The notes beneath the pieces are model-generated. The model saw only the letters and a program-made list of their open reading frames with translations, had not been told where the DNA came from and ran no database searches. Of a stretch of DNA of 64,000 bases, positions 8,137 to 17,755 are shown one piece after another. The position numbers and the translations under genes were made by a program. Source of the stretch: Chelativorans sp. AA-79 (lineage in GTDB: Bacteria > Pseudomonadota > Alphaproteobacteria > Rhizobiales > Rhizobiaceae); the NCBI RefSeq assembly GCF_029457495.1, contig NZ_CP120361.1, positions 3,178,001-3,242,000 on the forward strand, in the 5' to 3' direction. Numbering within the stretch: position 1 is the stretch's first letter; every line of letters starts with the position of its first letter.

Positions 8137-9939
8137 ATGAGCACACTCACCCGCTTTTCCGTGCGCCCGCTGGCAGCCATGACGAGGCAGCTTGCCGATG
8201 TCGCCTCCGGGCGGACAGAGCCGGATCTGGTGATCAGGGGCGCGCGTGTTCTCTCCACCTATTCGGAGCGTATCCTGCCGGACCGGGAAATCTGGCTGAC
8301 CGGCGGGCGCATCGCCGCGGTGAAGCCGGCCGGCGCCTATAAAGGGAGTGCGGCCGAAATCCATGATGCCGCGGACGGTCTCGTCGCGCCGGGGCTGGTC
8401 GATCCGCATATCCATATCGAATCGAGCATGGTGACGGCCTGCGCCTATGCGGAGGCCGCCCTCCTCAACGGCACCACGACGATCTTCTGCGACAGCCACG
8501 AGATCGGCAACGTCATGGATGTGGCCGGCGTGGAGGCGATGCTGGAGGATGCACGCCAGGCGCCGCTCTCGATCTTCCTCACCGTGCCCAGCACGGTGCC
8601 TGCAACCTCGCCGCAACTGGAAACCGCTGGCGGCGACCTGACCGCCGGGAAGATCGCGGCCCTCTTCGACAAGTGGCCGGAGGCGGTGGCGCTCGGAGAG
8701 AAGATGGATTTCGTGCAGGTGGCCATGGGCGACGAGCGCAGCCACGCGATCCTCGCCGCCGCGCTCCAGCGCGGCCGGCCGGTTTCCGGCCATGTCTACG
8801 GCCGCGAATTCGTCGCCGCGTATGCGGCCTCGGGCGTGACGGACACCCACGAGGCGATCGACCGCGAGATCGCCGACGACCTGCTTGAGGCGGGCATCTG
8901 GCTCTTCCTGCGCGGCGGCCCGCCCACCACGCCCTGGCACAGCCTGCCGGAAGCGATCAAGACGATCACCGAGCTCGGCGCCTCGCACAAGCGCATCGCG
9001 GTGTGCACAGACGACCGGGATGCGGACGACCTCCTGCTCTTCGGCCTCGACTGGGTGACGCGGGAGGCGATGAAGGCCGGCATGAAGCCCGAGCAGGCCT
9101 GGGCGATGGGCTCGCTGCACGGGGCCACCCGATTCGGCCTGGAGGGCGAGATCGGCGGACTTGGCGGCGGGCGGCGGGCCGACCTCGTGCTGCTCGACGA
9201 CGCCTTCAAGCCCGTGAACACCTGGTATGGCGGCGAACTCGTCGTGGAGGACCGGAAGATCACACCGCTGCTCGACGAGGCTCTTTCCAACCCCTACCGC
9301 TATCCCGAAGCCGCGTTTCACACGGTGAAGCTGCCGAAGAACGTGAAGCTTACGCCCGACCTGCCGGTGGAAAAGGTCGTGGCGCATGCGATCCGCACCG
9401 AGCTCCCCGGCATCACGCTCGGCCATGAGCGGATCGTGCTGGAGCCTGCGAACAACTGGCAGGACCATTTCGACCGGCACGGCCTGTGCTTCGTCACGGT
9501 GGTCGAGCGGCACGGGAAGTCGTCAGGCAATGTCGCGCACGGGCTCCTCAGCAACTTCAACCTGAAGCGCGGAGCCGTCGCCTCCTCCGTCGGCCATGAC
9601 AGCCACAACATCATCGTCGCCGGCACGAACGAGGGCGACATGCAGGTGGCGCTGCGCGCCATCGAGGAGGCGCAGGGTGGCGTCTGCGTCGTGGCGGAGG
9701 GCGAGGTGACGGCCATGGTGCCGCTGCCCATCGCCGGCCTCCTTTCGGACAAGCGCGTGACCGCGGTGGCCGAGGAGGTGAAGGCGCTCAAGCGTGAATG
9801 GGAGCAGGCCGGCTGCTCCATCCCCTATATGGGTTTCAACCTGATCCCGCTCTCGGTGATCCCGGAAATCCGCATCACCGACAAGGGCCTCGTGCTCGTG
9901 CCGGAGATGGAGATCGTACCGCCCTTCGAGGCTGCGTGA
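8137..9939 (+). CDS. ade: adenine deaminase (amidohydrolase family)
   Basis: This 600-residue protein fits adenine deaminase, which converts adenine to hypoxanthine and ammonia in purine salvage. [13 protein letters not shown] supplies the metal-binding Hx[11 protein letters not shown] and GHVYGREF add further ligand-region residues, [11 protein letters not shown] lies near the active site, and the C-terminal domain contains [14 protein letters not shown] and [21 protein letters not shown]. The length is normal for the family. The ATG at 8137 has GAGG eight bases upstream; the frame extends to 8071 but with no better site. Divergent from the SDR gene. Confidence 0.92.
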   Translation: MSTLTRFSVRPLAAMTRQLADVASGRTEPDLVIRGARVLSTYSERILPDREIWLTGGRIAAVKPAGAYKGSAAEIHDAADGLVAPGLVDPHIHIESSMVTACAYAEAALLNGTTTIFCDSHEIGNVMDVAGVEAMLEDARQAPLSIFLTVPSTVPATSPQLETAGGDLTAGKIAALFDKWPEAVALGEKMDFVQVAMGDERSHAILAAALQRGRPVSGHVYGREFVAAYAASGVTDTHEAIDREIADDLLEAGIWLFLRGGPPTTPWHSLPEAIKTITELGASHKRIAVCTDDRDADDLLLFGLDWVTREAMKAGMKPEQAWAMGSLHGATRFGLEGEIGGLGGGRRADLVLLDDAFKPVNTWYGGELVVEDRKITPLLDEALSNPYRYPEAAFHTVKLPKNVKLTPDLPVEKVVAHAIRTELPGITLGHERIVLEPANNWQDHFDRHGLCFVTVVERHGKSSGNVAHGLLSNFNLKRGAVASSVGHDSHNIIVAGTNEGDMQVALRAIEEAQGGVCVVAEGEVTAMVPLPIAGLLSDKRVTAVAEEVKALKREWEQAGCSIPYMGFNLIPLSVIPEIRITDKGLVLVPEMEIVPPFEAA

Positions 9940-9995
9940 ACCACAAGGTCGAGGCTCGGCGGGGGTCAGATTTAAACCCGAAGCGGAAGGTATCA

Positions 9996-11714
9996 CTACT
10001 CTGCCGCGCGGCTGCTCACGCCTGCCTTGGCAGACGGCAGTCTGCCGGAAATGACGTCATCCGCAGACACCTGCAGATTCTTCACAGAGCTCGTCCACTG
10101 ACCCCATATCGTTTCGTCGATGGCATCACCATTGTTGCCCAGGCGTTCGAGCCGTCTCTGGTCTTCATCCGTCAGCACCTGTTTCGGCAAAGGTGCAAGA
10201 TGGCGAATGTCATCCGCCGTGATGCCGATCATGTCGCCGACCCGCTTGCCGTAGTCATCGTGGACAAGGAACAGATGCCAGATCATCCGCTCCTGAACGT
10301 CACGCTCACATTGCGCCAGCAGAGTGCCCATGTTGAGAACGAGGTCGTCCCGTTCCCAATCCATCATGGTGCAGTAGCGCCCGCGGGCCTGCATGTAGTC
10401 ATTGCGCCGCTCGATCACGCTGCGCGTCAGACGCCCCCTGATTTCCGGCGGATTGTTAGGCCCCTGGCGGGCCGCCTCCTCCAACCCGCCATGTATGGAG
10501 GGCTCGTAGTTGACGTGCGGGTTTTGCCCGGGCGCGATTTCGCGCCGATACGACATCGTGCCGCCGGACAGGTTCGTCGCGACATCGGCGTTTTTGGCCT
10601 GGTTGACCGGCAGTTGGAGATAGTTGGTGCCGACCCGATACCGCTGCGTGTCCGAGTAGGAGAAGGTGCGGCCGACCAGCATCTTGTCATCCGAGAAGTC
10701 GAGACCGTCGACCAGCACACCGGTGCCCATCGCGATCTGCTCATTTTCGTTGAAGAAGTCCTCCACGTTGCGATTAAGCGTCATGACGCCGACATGGCGC
10801 AGGGGAAAGTCCTTCTCCGGCCAGATCTTCGTGTCGTCGAGTGGATCCCAGTCCAGTTCGGGATGGTCGTGGTCCTCCATGATCTGGACATACATATCCC
10901 ACTGCGGACAGTCGCCGCGCTCGATCGCTTCATAAAGATCCTTGGACGCGGAACCCAGGTCCTTGCCCTGCACGCGCTCGGCTTCCGCCGCGGTCAGGCT
11001 CGCGATGCCTTGGCGAGGATGGAAGTGGTACTTCACCAGCACCGTCTCTCCCTGCGCGTTCACCATCTTATAGGTGTTGACGCCGAATCCCTCCATATGG
11101 CGGTAGCTCGCCGGAATGCCGCGCGGTGAGAACAGGTGCGTCAGCATGTGCATCGATTCCGGCGTCTGCGACATGAAATCGAAGATCCGGTTCGGCTCCT
11201 GGCGAAATGTCATAGGATCCGGCTTCAATGAGTGGATCACATCGGGGAACTTGATCGCATCGCGGATGAAGAAGACCGCCAGATTGTTGCCGACCAGGTC
11301 CCAGTTGCCGTCTTCCGTGTAGAACTTCACCGCGAAGCCGCGCGGGTCGCGCGCGACTTCCGAGGAGTCGCGTCCCCCGATCACCGTCGAGAAGCGGATG
11401 GCCAGCGGCGTCTTCTTGCCCGGTTCCTGGAAGAGCTTTGCGCGTGTGTATTTGGACGCAGGCTCGTCGCCTATATTGCCGGTGGCCTCGAATTCGCCAT
11501 AGCAAACGAACCCCCGTGCATGCACCACCCGCTCGGGTATGCGCTCACGGTCGAAGTGGGTGATCTTCTCGAGAAACGGGTAATTCTCGAGGGTCGCCGG
11601 CCCCCGACTGCCAACCGTTCGCTGGGATTGGTTGTTCGAAATCGGGTGTCCCTGCCTGTTGGTGAGGTTCCGACCAGGCGAGCCCTGCTTCAGCGGTTTG
11701 TCGCTCTCGCTCAT
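9996..11714 (-). CDS. monofunctional haem catalase
   Basis: This 572-residue catalase decomposes hydrogen peroxide. The distal His lies in ERVVHARGF, the distal Asn in [17 protein letters not shown], and the proximal haem-ligand Tyr in [17 protein letters not shown]. The N-terminus has [13 protein letters not shown], typical of the family. The length exceeds small clade 3 enzymes (about 480) and is well below the large KatE type (about 700); the tail after residue 500 resembles the helical catalase-related domain. The ATG at 11714 has GAGG eight bases upstream. No OxyR gene is adjacent, so its regulation cannot be inferred. Confidence 0.93.
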   Translation of the reverse strand: MSESDKPLKQGSPGRNLTNRQGHPISNNQSQRTVGSRGPATLENYPFLEKITHFDRERIPERVVHARGFVCYGEFEATGNIGDEPASKYTRAKLFQEPGKKTPLAIRFSTVIGGRDSSEVARDPRGFAVKFYTEDGNWDLVGNNLAVFFIRDAIKFPDVIHSLKPDPMTFRQEPNRIFDFMSQTPESMHMLTHLFSPRGIPASYRHMEGFGVNTYKMVNAQGETVLVKYHFHPRQGIASLTAAEAERVQGKDLGSASKDLYEAIERGDCPQWDMYVQIMEDHDHPELDWDPLDDTKIWPEKDFPLRHVGVMTLNRNVEDFFNENEQIAMGTGVLVDGLDFSDDKMLVGRTFSYSDTQRYRVGTNYLQLPVNQAKNADVATNLSGGTMSYRREIAPGQNPHVNYEPSIHGGLEEAARQGPNNPPEIRGRLTRSVIERRNDYMQARGRYCTMMDWERDDLVLNMGTLLAQCERDVQERMIWHLFLVHDDYGKRVGDMIGITADDIRHLAPLPKQVLTDEDQRRLERLGNNGDAIDETIWGQWTSSVKNLQVSADDVISGRLPSAKAGVSSRAAE

Positions 11715-12015
11715 TTCCGAGGTCCTCATTTAGGGCCGAGCCCGTGGTCTTCGGCTTCGGCCTGACATGGCACATACGCGACGACTCGCTCCATCCGCGA
11801 TCGCACCGTCCGACCGCACATCTACGATCGTGAGATCATCGCCTTCCATCTTCTTCGAGGGAGGCAGCGATTCCTGCCGTTAAAACCACGCCGCGCGTCA
11901 TCTGTTCCCCGCGGCAAGGCTTCCAACCCGATGAAGAATGAAAGAATGGCCGGCCGGCCCGCGCGACAATTGGCGTTCCGAACAGATCGCGAGCACAGCA
12001 GACGACGATCCGCTG

Positions 12016-12087
12016 TCAGTTCGCGGTTGCGGCCTCATCCAGGGCGTCGACCGCCTCTTGAGGCATCTCCTTGTCGGTGAGCGCCAT
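12016..12087 (-). CDS. possible 23-residue peptide (weak)
   Basis: A short frame starts with ATG eight bases after GAAGGA and encodes a 23-residue acidic peptide (MALTDKEMPQEAVDALDEAA and a short tail). It lies in the 428-bp gap between the catalase gene and the secreted-protein gene at 12143. Apart from this frame I see nothing I can support in that gap. The ribosome-binding site is the only positive evidence. Confidence 0.25.
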   Translation of the reverse strand: MALTDKEMPQEAVDALDEAATAN

Positions 12088-12142
12088 GTGTGGTTTCCTT
12101 CGATGAATTTCGCCGCGACTGATTTCACGAGGAATGCGTTAA

Positions 12143-12565
12143 ATGCCGAAATTTCCAACGCTGTTTGTCGCGATCGGCCTGTCTGTCGGCGCTCTGCAAA
12201 TCCCGCAACATGCGGTGGCGGCGGATCCATGCGGAGGCGTCGATACAAAGCTGACGTCGCAGCGCAAATCTGAGTTTGCCAAGCTTGTCGCCAAGAGCCT
12301 CGACCAAAACATCAGGCCCTCTCGGGTTGACGTCCAGGAGTTCATGCAATCGGGCACATGGACGGTCGTCTATGCCGAGCTTCCGGTTGCGGACCCAGGC
12401 TATTTTTTCTTCGATGCCTCGTCCGGCAGACCGGTCTTCAAGGAAGTCTGGGGTGGCGTCGCAGAGAAGGGTGAAGCGCCCGAGATTGCAAGGTGGGCGA
12501 GAGACCTCGGCGCGAACAAGGCAATCTCGTCCTGCTTCGCCGATACGGTTGCCGTGGCTGAGTAG
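12143..12565 (+). CDS. secreted protein of unknown function
   Basis: This 140-residue protein has a clear signal peptide (MPKFPTLFVAIGLSVGALQI, cleavage near AVAA-DPC at about residue 27), so the mature form is periplasmic. The mature part has two Cys residues (DPCGG and SSCFAD) that could form a disulphide, and an aromatic-rich middle (DPGYFFFDASSGRPVFKEVWGG). GAGGAA precedes the ATG. It opens a run of small envelope-type genes on the same strand. I do not recognise the family. Confidence 0.7.
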   Translation: MPKFPTLFVAIGLSVGALQIPQHAVAADPCGGVDTKLTSQRKSEFAKLVAKSLDQNIRPSRVDVQEFMQSGTWTVVYAELPVADPGYFFFDASSGRPVFKEVWGGVAEKGEAPEIARWARDLGANKAISSCFADTVAVAE

Positions 12566-12694
12566 CTCTCGTCCGTCCGCCGCCCCGATCTGGTTGCCGG
12601 CCGGCGACTTTCAAAACTCTGGTCTGGCCCGCCAGCCGAGTGGAACACCTCCTCCCTTCCGGTGATTGGGGCGCACCAACAAGGAGGGACGAAA

Positions 12695-12787
12695 TTGCCA
12701 GAGCCATCGTCGGGCCCGGAGGACGCGATCCTGCTGATAGTGATTGCTATCACAGTAACGGCTGCAGCTCTGCTGGTCAGCCTGTAG
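12695..12787 (+). CDS. small single-membrane peptide, 30 residues (TTG start)
   Basis: A TTG start lies five bases after a near-perfect ribosome-binding site, AAGGAGGG. It encodes a short acidic head (PEPSSGPEDA) followed by about 20 hydrophobic residues (ILLIVIAITVTAAALLVSL), which is one membrane span. The combination of strong initiation site and transmembrane composition suggests a real small protein. It resembles the next small frame (12850-12930), which shares a PED motif directly before its hydrophobic segment. Confidence 0.5.
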   Translation: MPEPSSGPEDAILLIVIAITVTAAALLVSL

Positions 12788-12849
12788 TTTTGCCGCGCGC
12801 TTTCCATATATCTGTGGTAGAGTGCTCATTTCAGTGAGTGGTGAGTGTC

Positions 12850-12930
12850 ATGCGTAGAGTTCGGCCCGAAGACGGACTTCTCGTTATCTCCGTGCTCGCG
12901 ATACTGGGCGCAGTTGCCCTGCTGTTGTGA
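12850..12930 (+). CDS. small single-membrane peptide, 26 residues
   Basis: An ATG frame encodes MRRVRPEDG followed by the hydrophobic LLVISVLAILGAVALLL and a stop. The layout (charged head, PED, one membrane helix, immediate stop) parallels the peptide at 12695-12787, suggesting a duplicated pair. The upstream GTGAGTGGTGAG is only a weak ribosome-binding site. It lies about 100 bp before the BA14K gene on the same strand. Confidence 0.4.
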   Translation: MRRVRPEDGLLVISVLAILGAVALLL

Positions 12931-13030
12931 AGTTTGTCCTTCGGCATTGACCCTGTCTCCCTCCACCCGAAGGGAACCACCCGTCGCGCGCGCTGTTTTG
13001 GAAGCTGAGGCAAGAACCAGGACGCGCAGC

Positions 13031-13705
13031 ATGAAATACCTACTCGCCTTCGTAAGCGGTTTCTTTCTGACGGGCATCGTTTTCGTGAGCGGTGCGGCCC
13101 TCGCCGTTGTGTATCTGACCGCCGAGCCGGTACCTGTTCGTCCCTTCTATGCAAGTGCTTCCGGACCGTGGACCAGCGAGCCCGTCAGGGTCGCCGCCAA
13201 TGTGGAGCCTGCTGCGAAGCCCTCGCGAGCTGACGCACCGAAAGCGGAGACGGCGATGCAAGCGCGGTTTGCGTCCAGACCTCGAAGCGACGGGATCAAG
13301 GCCGAGCAGGTGATCGACCCGGTAACGACGGCCTCGATCGCGCCGGAGCAATCCCCGCGACCTGTGCCAAGCCCAGCGCACATTGAATGGTGTTCGGAAC
13401 GATACCGCTCCTATGACGCCGCCGACAACATGTACAACGCCTACAGCGGGGAGAGGCGCGAGTGCGTTTCCCCGTTTTCCAAGACCATTGAGCGCGCGGA
13501 TTTCGCCCGGAAGGCGACGAGCACGACCAACGCATCGGCGGAAGGCTCTTCCGCCGATGCGAATGAACCGTTCCCCGGCGAGGACCAGCGCGCCTATCTC
13601 GAGCCTGAACATGTTCGGTCTTGCTTTGCCAGGTACCGTTCGTATCGGCCAGAAGACAACACATACCAGCCTTACGGCGGCGGCCCGCGCCGGCAGTGCG
13701 AATGA
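13031..13705 (+). CDS. BA14K-family protein with two BA14K repeats
   Basis: This 224-residue protein has an N-terminal hydrophobic signal or anchor (MKYLLAFVSGFFLTGIVFVS onward, to about residue 30) and a low-complexity Ala/Pro-rich linker. Two copies of the BA14K-type motif follow: HIEWCSERYRSYDAADNMY at about 118 and HVRSCFARYRSYRPEDNTY at about 195, each with paired Cys residues. BA14K was described as an immunoreactive Brucella protein and the family is common in Rhizobiales envelopes; its biochemical role is unclear. The start at 13031 is chosen because the upstream extension (to 12845) is not signal-like. Confidence 0.75.
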   Translation: MKYLLAFVSGFFLTGIVFVSGAALAVVYLTAEPVPVRPFYASASGPWTSEPVRVAANVEPAAKPSRADAPKAETAMQARFASRPRSDGIKAEQVIDPVTTASIAPEQSPRPVPSPAHIEWCSERYRSYDAADNMYNAYSGERRECVSPFSKTIERADFARKATSTTNASAEGSSADANEPFPGEDQRAYLEPEHVRSCFARYRSYRPEDNTYQPYGGGPRRQCE

Positions 13706-13823
13706 CGCCCACCTGCGGACGGCGCTGTCCCGAAAGGGCCCGCTATGCCACAGTTCAGGCTTCGGGCAGGCCGGCGATTCAGGAGCTGGCAGCCTGACAA
13801 ACTAGGATTGTGCGGAGGGCGCC

Positions 13824-14345
13824 GTGGAACAACTGGTTGCATTCCTGCTGAGCAATTTCACGCTCACATTCCTCATCATCGCCGCAATCGCGACCGCGAT
13901 CTCACAACTACGACCAAGGGCGGCGGGGCATCCATCCCTCGCGGAGTCGGCACTGGCATATTATTCCCTCTTCGCGATCGGCTTCACGTTTCTCTACAAC
14001 TTCGTGATGCACGTCTTTCTCGGAGACCTCGCCGCATCCTTTATCGGATGGGAAAACAGCCCGTTTCAAGCCGAGGTGGGATGGGCGAGCCTTGGGTTCG
14101 CCGTGGTCGGTTTCCTGGCATTCAAGGGCGGCTTCGAAATGCGACTGGCCGCTGTTGTCGGTCCGGCCTGCTTCCTCTTGGGCGCGGCCGCAGGGCACGT
14201 CTACCAAATGGTCACTGCCGGCAACTTCGCGCCGGGGAATGCCGGCGTGATTTTCTACACCGACATCTTCGTGCCTCTCCTTGGCGCTCTCCTTCTCTGG
14301 ATGCGCTACGGCACAATGAGTCGCACATCGAGCATCGCGAGTTAG
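13824..14345 (+). CDS. four-helix integral membrane protein, DUF6790-like
   Basis: This 173-residue protein has about five hydrophobic segments: residues 5-26, 47-68, 86-102, 108-128 and 143-160. Conserved-looking polar positions within or beside helices include FNFVMHVFLGD-type residues and AGHVYQMV, which suggest a functional membrane site. I recall DUF6790 proteins with this layout; the assignment is tentative. GGAGGG lies upstream of the ATG. It is convergent with the amphi-Trp gene. Confidence 0.6.
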   Translation: MEQLVAFLLSNFTLTFLIIAAIATAISQLRPRAAGHPSLAESALAYYSLFAIGFTFLYNFVMHVFLGDLAASFIGWENSPFQAEVGWASLGFAVVGFLAFKGGFEMRLAAVVGPACFLLGAAAGHVYQMVTAGNFAPGNAGVIFYTDIFVPLLGALLLWMRYGTMSRTSSIAS

Positions 14346-14390
14346 GAGTCTTCAGGCCTCCATTCGCGCCGCCGCCGGGAGGGAATGGTG

Positions 14391-14741
14391 CTATTTCGCG
14401 GACCACTTGATCTTAAACTCGATCTCTTCCTCGCCGCCTTCTCGCTCATACTCGATGTTGTAGACGGCGTCCGCAGGGATCGACACCATTTCTCCGGCAA
14501 CTTGGAGCTGGAATCGCTTCCCCTCCTCCAGGGCATCGGCAAGCTCCCGAATCTTCTCGATGAACTGCGGGAGCGGATAGTCTTCTTCGATGTCTCTACC
14601 CGGCTTGTGTCCTCGGGCGGCACTGTCGCCGTCATCGTCCACCGTCTTCGCATTTTTGCTGCTCTCGGACCGCTTCAACTGATGGTCGATCGCTTCCGGT
14701 GAGCCCTCGGCGGGGTCATCAGGATGTGGGTTGGTTGGCAT
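14391..14741 (-). CDS. amphi-Trp domain-containing protein
   Basis: This 116-residue protein has a disordered, acidic N-terminal half. Its C-terminal 60 residues match the amphi-Trp domain: a helix FIEKIRELADALEEGKRF, then strands VSIPADAVYNIEYERE and IEFKIKWSAK with the terminal Trp. The domain's function is not established; genes of this type often sit among stress and envelope genes. The ATG at 14741 has GGAGGA seven bases upstream. It shares strand and neighbourhood with the CsbD gene. Confidence 0.75.
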   Translation of the reverse strand: MPTNPHPDDPAEGSPEAIDHQLKRSESSKNAKTVDDDGDSAARGHKPGRDIEEDYPLPQFIEKIRELADALEEGKRFQLQVAGEMVSIPADAVYNIEYEREGGEEEIEFKIKWSAK

Positions 14742-14872
14742 GGTGCTTCCTCCATCTGGAGGGCCCAACCATCGACCTGCGGCATGGTTCCCCCGAGGAA
14801 CGCGGCGGCCGGTCTGGTCCGAAGAGCACCGCCGAGGTCGATCGCATGCTGCGCGAAAAGCGCAACTGCGAT

Positions 14873-15055
14873 CTACTTTTTCAGGGCATCCCTCACGGCG
14901 TCCTTGGCCTTGCCGACGCCCTTCTGGACCTTCCCTTCGGCCTTGTCAGCCTTGCCGTCGGCGCGCAGGTTTTGGTCACCGGTGGCCTTACCGGCCGCTT
15001 CTTTCACGCTCCCCCGCATCTTCTTCGCCGAACCTTTGGCTTCATCCTTATGCAT
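14873..15055 (-). CDS. CsbD-family stress protein
   Basis: This 60-residue, Lys/Ala/Gly-rich hydrophilic protein has the CsbD pattern: MHKDEAKGSAKKMRGSVKEA, then AAGKATGDQNLRADGK and KAEGKVQKGVGKAKDAVRD. Family members are induced in general stress (sigma-B in Bacillus, general stress responses in alphaproteobacteria) but their molecular role is unknown. GGGAG lies seven bases before the chosen ATG; a longer frame reaches 15100 without a better site. Confidence 0.85.
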   Translation of the reverse strand: MHKDEAKGSAKKMRGSVKEAAGKATGDQNLRADGKADKAEGKVQKGVGKAKDAVRDALKK

Positions 15056-15195
15056 CTTGCTCTCCCAGTTCTCGCCGGCAGCAACACCGGGCATCTTCAA
15101 ACAAGCGGCGAGCCCAAAAGTTTCGGAAATTCGTTAGGGAGGACTCAATATATATTCCGGCATCCTGGAGAGCCCCTTCGGACAGGACGCCGAGC

Positions 15196-15360
15196 TTCGG
15201 GTCCCTAGCCGGCGAGGTCACGGGAGGCCTTTCCGACGTCTTCTATCTCTCTATCACTTGCTACACGACGCTGGGGTTTGGCGAGATCTACGCCGCCGGG
15301 CCGACGGGGATCGTTGCGGCACTGGAGGGATTGAATGGCCTCGTCCTCATCACCTGGCTA
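15196..15360 (+). pseudogene. remnant of a two-helix ion channel (potassium-channel-like pore)
   Basis: The frame encodes LSDVFYLSITCYTTLGFGEI followed by a second hydrophobic stretch GIVAALEGLNGLVLITW. This is the pore helix, a TTLGFGE selectivity-filter-like motif and the start of the inner helix of bacterial two-transmembrane channels. The upstream first helix is not recognisable and the sequence after ITW diverges into unrelated residues, so both ends appear lost. The surrounding 550-bp gap (15056-15605) holds no other gene I can support. Confidence 0.55.
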
Positions 15361-15605
15361 CGCGTTGACCGCCGGTCTGTGGATGCGCCGAAGAAGCGGC
15401 TGAAAGAGAGCCCATATTGCATCAGCAGGCCTTTTCGTTCGCTGTCCTGACCTGATTGCAGGCCCGCGTGATGGGCAACCCATCCCGTTGCCCCCCGAAT
15501 GCCGAGCTTGCGAGTTTCTTTGCTCCAGCGGTTCACATGGCAGCCGTGGTGGGTTACGCTCCTGTTGCAAACGGAAAACTTCCGTGAACAACAAGGGGAA
15601 AGACA

Positions 15606-16034
15606 ATGCCAAGCTTCATGCAAAGCTGGGAGGCTTATCGGCCGTCGAAAGCAGTCTGGCTGTGGTCATGTGTAGGCACTGCCGTGGCAACCATGATTGT
15701 CGGGTTCACCGTTGGCGGCTGGACCACAGGCGGCACGGCGACTGAAATGGCTCAACAGGCACGGTCCGATGCTCGCGCGGAACTCGTCGCCAGTCTCTGC
15801 GTCAACAAGTTCATCACCTCTGCGAATGCCGAGCAGAATCTCGCCAAGCTGAAGGAAGCTAGCTCCTGGGAGCGCGACGATTTCATTAGCGAGGGCGGCT
15901 GGAGTCAATTCACCGGCTTGAAGGAGCAGGTGGAAGACGCCAATGATCTCTGCGCAGACCAGTTGGTCGCCATGGAAGAATTGCCGGCACGGGCGGATTC
16001 GCCAGTTGCTCAGCCGGCAAGAACCGAGGGCTGA
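15606..16034 (+). CDS. hypothetical membrane-anchored protein
   Basis: This 142-residue protein has one transmembrane segment at about residues 17-42 (VWLWSCVGTAVATMIVGFTV, then GGW). A mostly helical soluble domain follows with two Cys residues (SLCVNKF, DLCADQL) about 65 residues apart. AAGGGGAAA lies upstream of the ATG. The helical part resembles small conserved rhizobial proteins that I cannot name. It is followed by the SH3-like gene on the same strand. Confidence 0.65.
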   Translation: MPSFMQSWEAYRPSKAVWLWSCVGTAVATMIVGFTVGGWTTGGTATEMAQQARSDARAELVASLCVNKFITSANAEQNLAKLKEASSWERDDFISEGGWSQFTGLKEQVEDANDLCADQLVAMEELPARADSPVAQPARTEG

Positions 16035-16100
16035 GCTCGCGGCGGATGGCCCGCGCCGGGGAATGGCGCGGGCTTGTCGCCATGACGCAGGATTGAACAG

Positions 16101-16502
16101 ATGCAAGCGCATTTGACGAGACGGTGCGGTGCCGTTTGTTTCGCGATCGTCATTGCATCCGCAACGCCAGCGCACGCAGATGCAAGAAAATGGGTCGCCG
16201 TTGACGGCCTGAAGAGATACACTTGCCCATCGCTCGAGTGTGGCGTTGTTGGCCGCTTCTTCTTTCGGGAATCGCTGATGGTCTTCGAAACGACCAAGGG
16301 ATGGTCGCGCGTCTCAAATCACAAAACCGCAGGCTGCTTTGATGGAAAGTCCTTGTACGTAGAGACGGGACCCAGCGTATGCTCACGCGAGAACGGGATC
16401 GCGGACGGTAAATTCTCGGAGTGGGTCAGGTCCAAATTCTTGGTCAGCGAGCCGCCGCTCGATCCGATGAGGCGATCTGCTGACACCAAAGGAGAAGGTT
16501 AG
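16101..16502 (+). CDS. secreted SH3-like domain protein
   Basis: This 133-residue protein has a signal peptide (residues 1-26, cleaved near AHA-DAR). An SH3b-like segment follows: YTCPSLECGVVGRFFFRESLMVFETTKGWSRVSNH, which has the order (structural turn, strand, WSRV) of bacterial SH3 domains. Four Cys residues (TCPSLEC, AGCFDGK, SVCSRE) could form disulphides in the periplasm. Such domains usually bind cell-wall peptides; the partner here is unknown. Confidence 0.65.
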   Translation: MQAHLTRRCGAVCFAIVIASATPAHADARKWVAVDGLKRYTCPSLECGVVGRFFFRESLMVFETTKGWSRVSNHKTAGCFDGKSLYVETGPSVCSRENGIADGKFSEWVRSKFLVSEPPLDPMRRSADTKGEG

Positions 16503-16761
16503 TCTCAGGCCCCTCCTGCTTCCGCTTCTTGGCTTTGCGCCGCCGGCGTACTTCATTGCGCATCTGCGCCTATGAAAATCTGCTGGCCGTTTCAGGGTTT
16601 CAGGCAACATCCCCATCCAGCAATTTTCGTGGTTCTGCAACACCGAGTTCGCATGAAATACATGCAAGAGCCACGGCCTTCGCGGCGCCGGCCGGACGGC
16701 GCACGCCCGCACCCCGTATTTTGATGAAGAATCAATATCTTGGAAGTGCAAAAAGAAGAAA

Positions 16762-16846
16762 TGGTGCGGTCGAGAAGACTCGAACTTCCACGGGTTGCCC
16801 CACAGCGACCTCAACGCTGCGCGTCTACCAATTCCGCCACGACCGC
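16762..16846 (-). tRNA. tRNA-Leu (anticodon GAG)
   Basis: The reverse strand folds as a class II tRNA. The acceptor stem GCGGTCG pairs with CGACCGC, the D arm contains AATTGGTAGACGC, the anticodon in GTTGAGGTC reads GAG, there is a long variable arm, the T loop is AGTTCGAGTCT, and the 3' CCA is encoded at 16762-16764. Confidence 0.95.
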
Positions 16847-17016
16847 ACGGAAAGAAGGCCGGCAATCACCGGCAGGGGGGCATGTAGCAAATCACCCCTG
16901 GCGAAACAAGCCTGCCGAATGCAAATATGCAAAAAGAAAACAACGCCGCAGCGCCTGCCTCGCCCTCTCGACTTCCTGCCTTCCCGGGGCCATAGAAAGT
17001 GCGGAGTATCAAGCCG

Positions 17017-17754
17017 ATGAGCCAGACAAACCCGACACGCTTCCTCCCGCATTCCCCCTCGCCGCCCGTGGAGTGGCGGATCGAGCCGGGGCTGACGCCC
17101 TATGAAACCGCGCTCGCCTTCATGGAGCGCCGCGCCGAAGCCATCCGCGCCGGAACGGCGGGCGAGATGGTGTGGCTGATCGAGCATCCTCCGCTCTACA
17201 CCGCTGGCACCAGCGCCGATTCGGGCAGCCTGCTCGATCCGGCCCGCCTGCCCGTCTACCAGACCGGCCGCGGCGGCGAATACACCTATCACGGGCCGGG
17301 CCAGCGCGTGGCCTATGTCATGCTCGACCTCAAGCGGCGGCGCGAGGACGTGCGGGCCTTCGTCACCGCACTCGAGGACTGGATCATCGCCAGCCTGGCC
17401 CGTTTCAACGTCCGCGGCGAGCGCCGGGACGGCCGCATCGGTGTCTGGGTCGCACGTCCCGACAAGCCCCCGCTCCCCGACGGCACGCCCATGGAAGACA
17501 AGATCGCGGCGATCGGAATCCGGCTGCGCCGCTGGGTGAGCTTCCACGGCATCGCCGTGAATGTGGAGCCGGAGCTTACGCATTTCTCCGGCATCGTGCC
17601 GTGCGGCATCTCCGGTTTCGGCGTCACCAGCCTGGTCGATCTCGGCCTGCCCGTCACGATGGACGATTTCGACGTGGCGCTGAAACAAGCTTTCGAGGAC
17701 CTGTTCGGGCCGGCCGCGGCCGCGCAGGAGGAACCACTGAAAAGGAGTGCCTGA
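17017..17754 (+). CDS. lipB: octanoyl-[ACP]:protein N-octanoyltransferase LipB
   Basis: This 245-residue enzyme transfers octanoate from acyl carrier protein to lipoyl domains, the first step of lipoate synthesis. The motif [12 protein letters not shown] is diagnostic, the catalytic Lys lies in [19 protein letters not shown], and the nucleophilic Cys in [15 protein letters not shown]. Likely recipients in this window include GcvH (49591-49959). The second ATG (17017) is chosen; the first in-frame one at 16999 is also possible. It overlaps nothing and ends one base before the gamma-glutamyltransferase ATG, so the two are probably co-transcribed. Confidence 0.92.
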   Translation: MSQTNPTRFLPHSPSPPVEWRIEPGLTPYETALAFMERRAEAIRAGTAGEMVWLIEHPPLYTAGTSADSGSLLDPARLPVYQTGRGGEYTYHGPGQRVAYVMLDLKRRREDVRAFVTALEDWIIASLARFNVRGERRDGRIGVWVARPDKPPLPDGTPMEDKIAAIGIRLRRWVSFHGIAVNVEPELTHFSGIVPCGISGFGVTSLVDLGLPVTMDDFDVALKQAFEDLFGPAAAAQEEPLKRSA

Positions 17755-17755
17755 C

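Noticed and set aside
8035..9513. 492-codon - strand frame
   Set aside because: Antisense to adenine deaminase.
12845..13030. N-terminal extension of the BA14K gene
   Set aside because: The upstream part is not signal-like and overlaps the 26-residue membrane peptide frame; the ATG at 13031 begins a proper hydrophobic leader.
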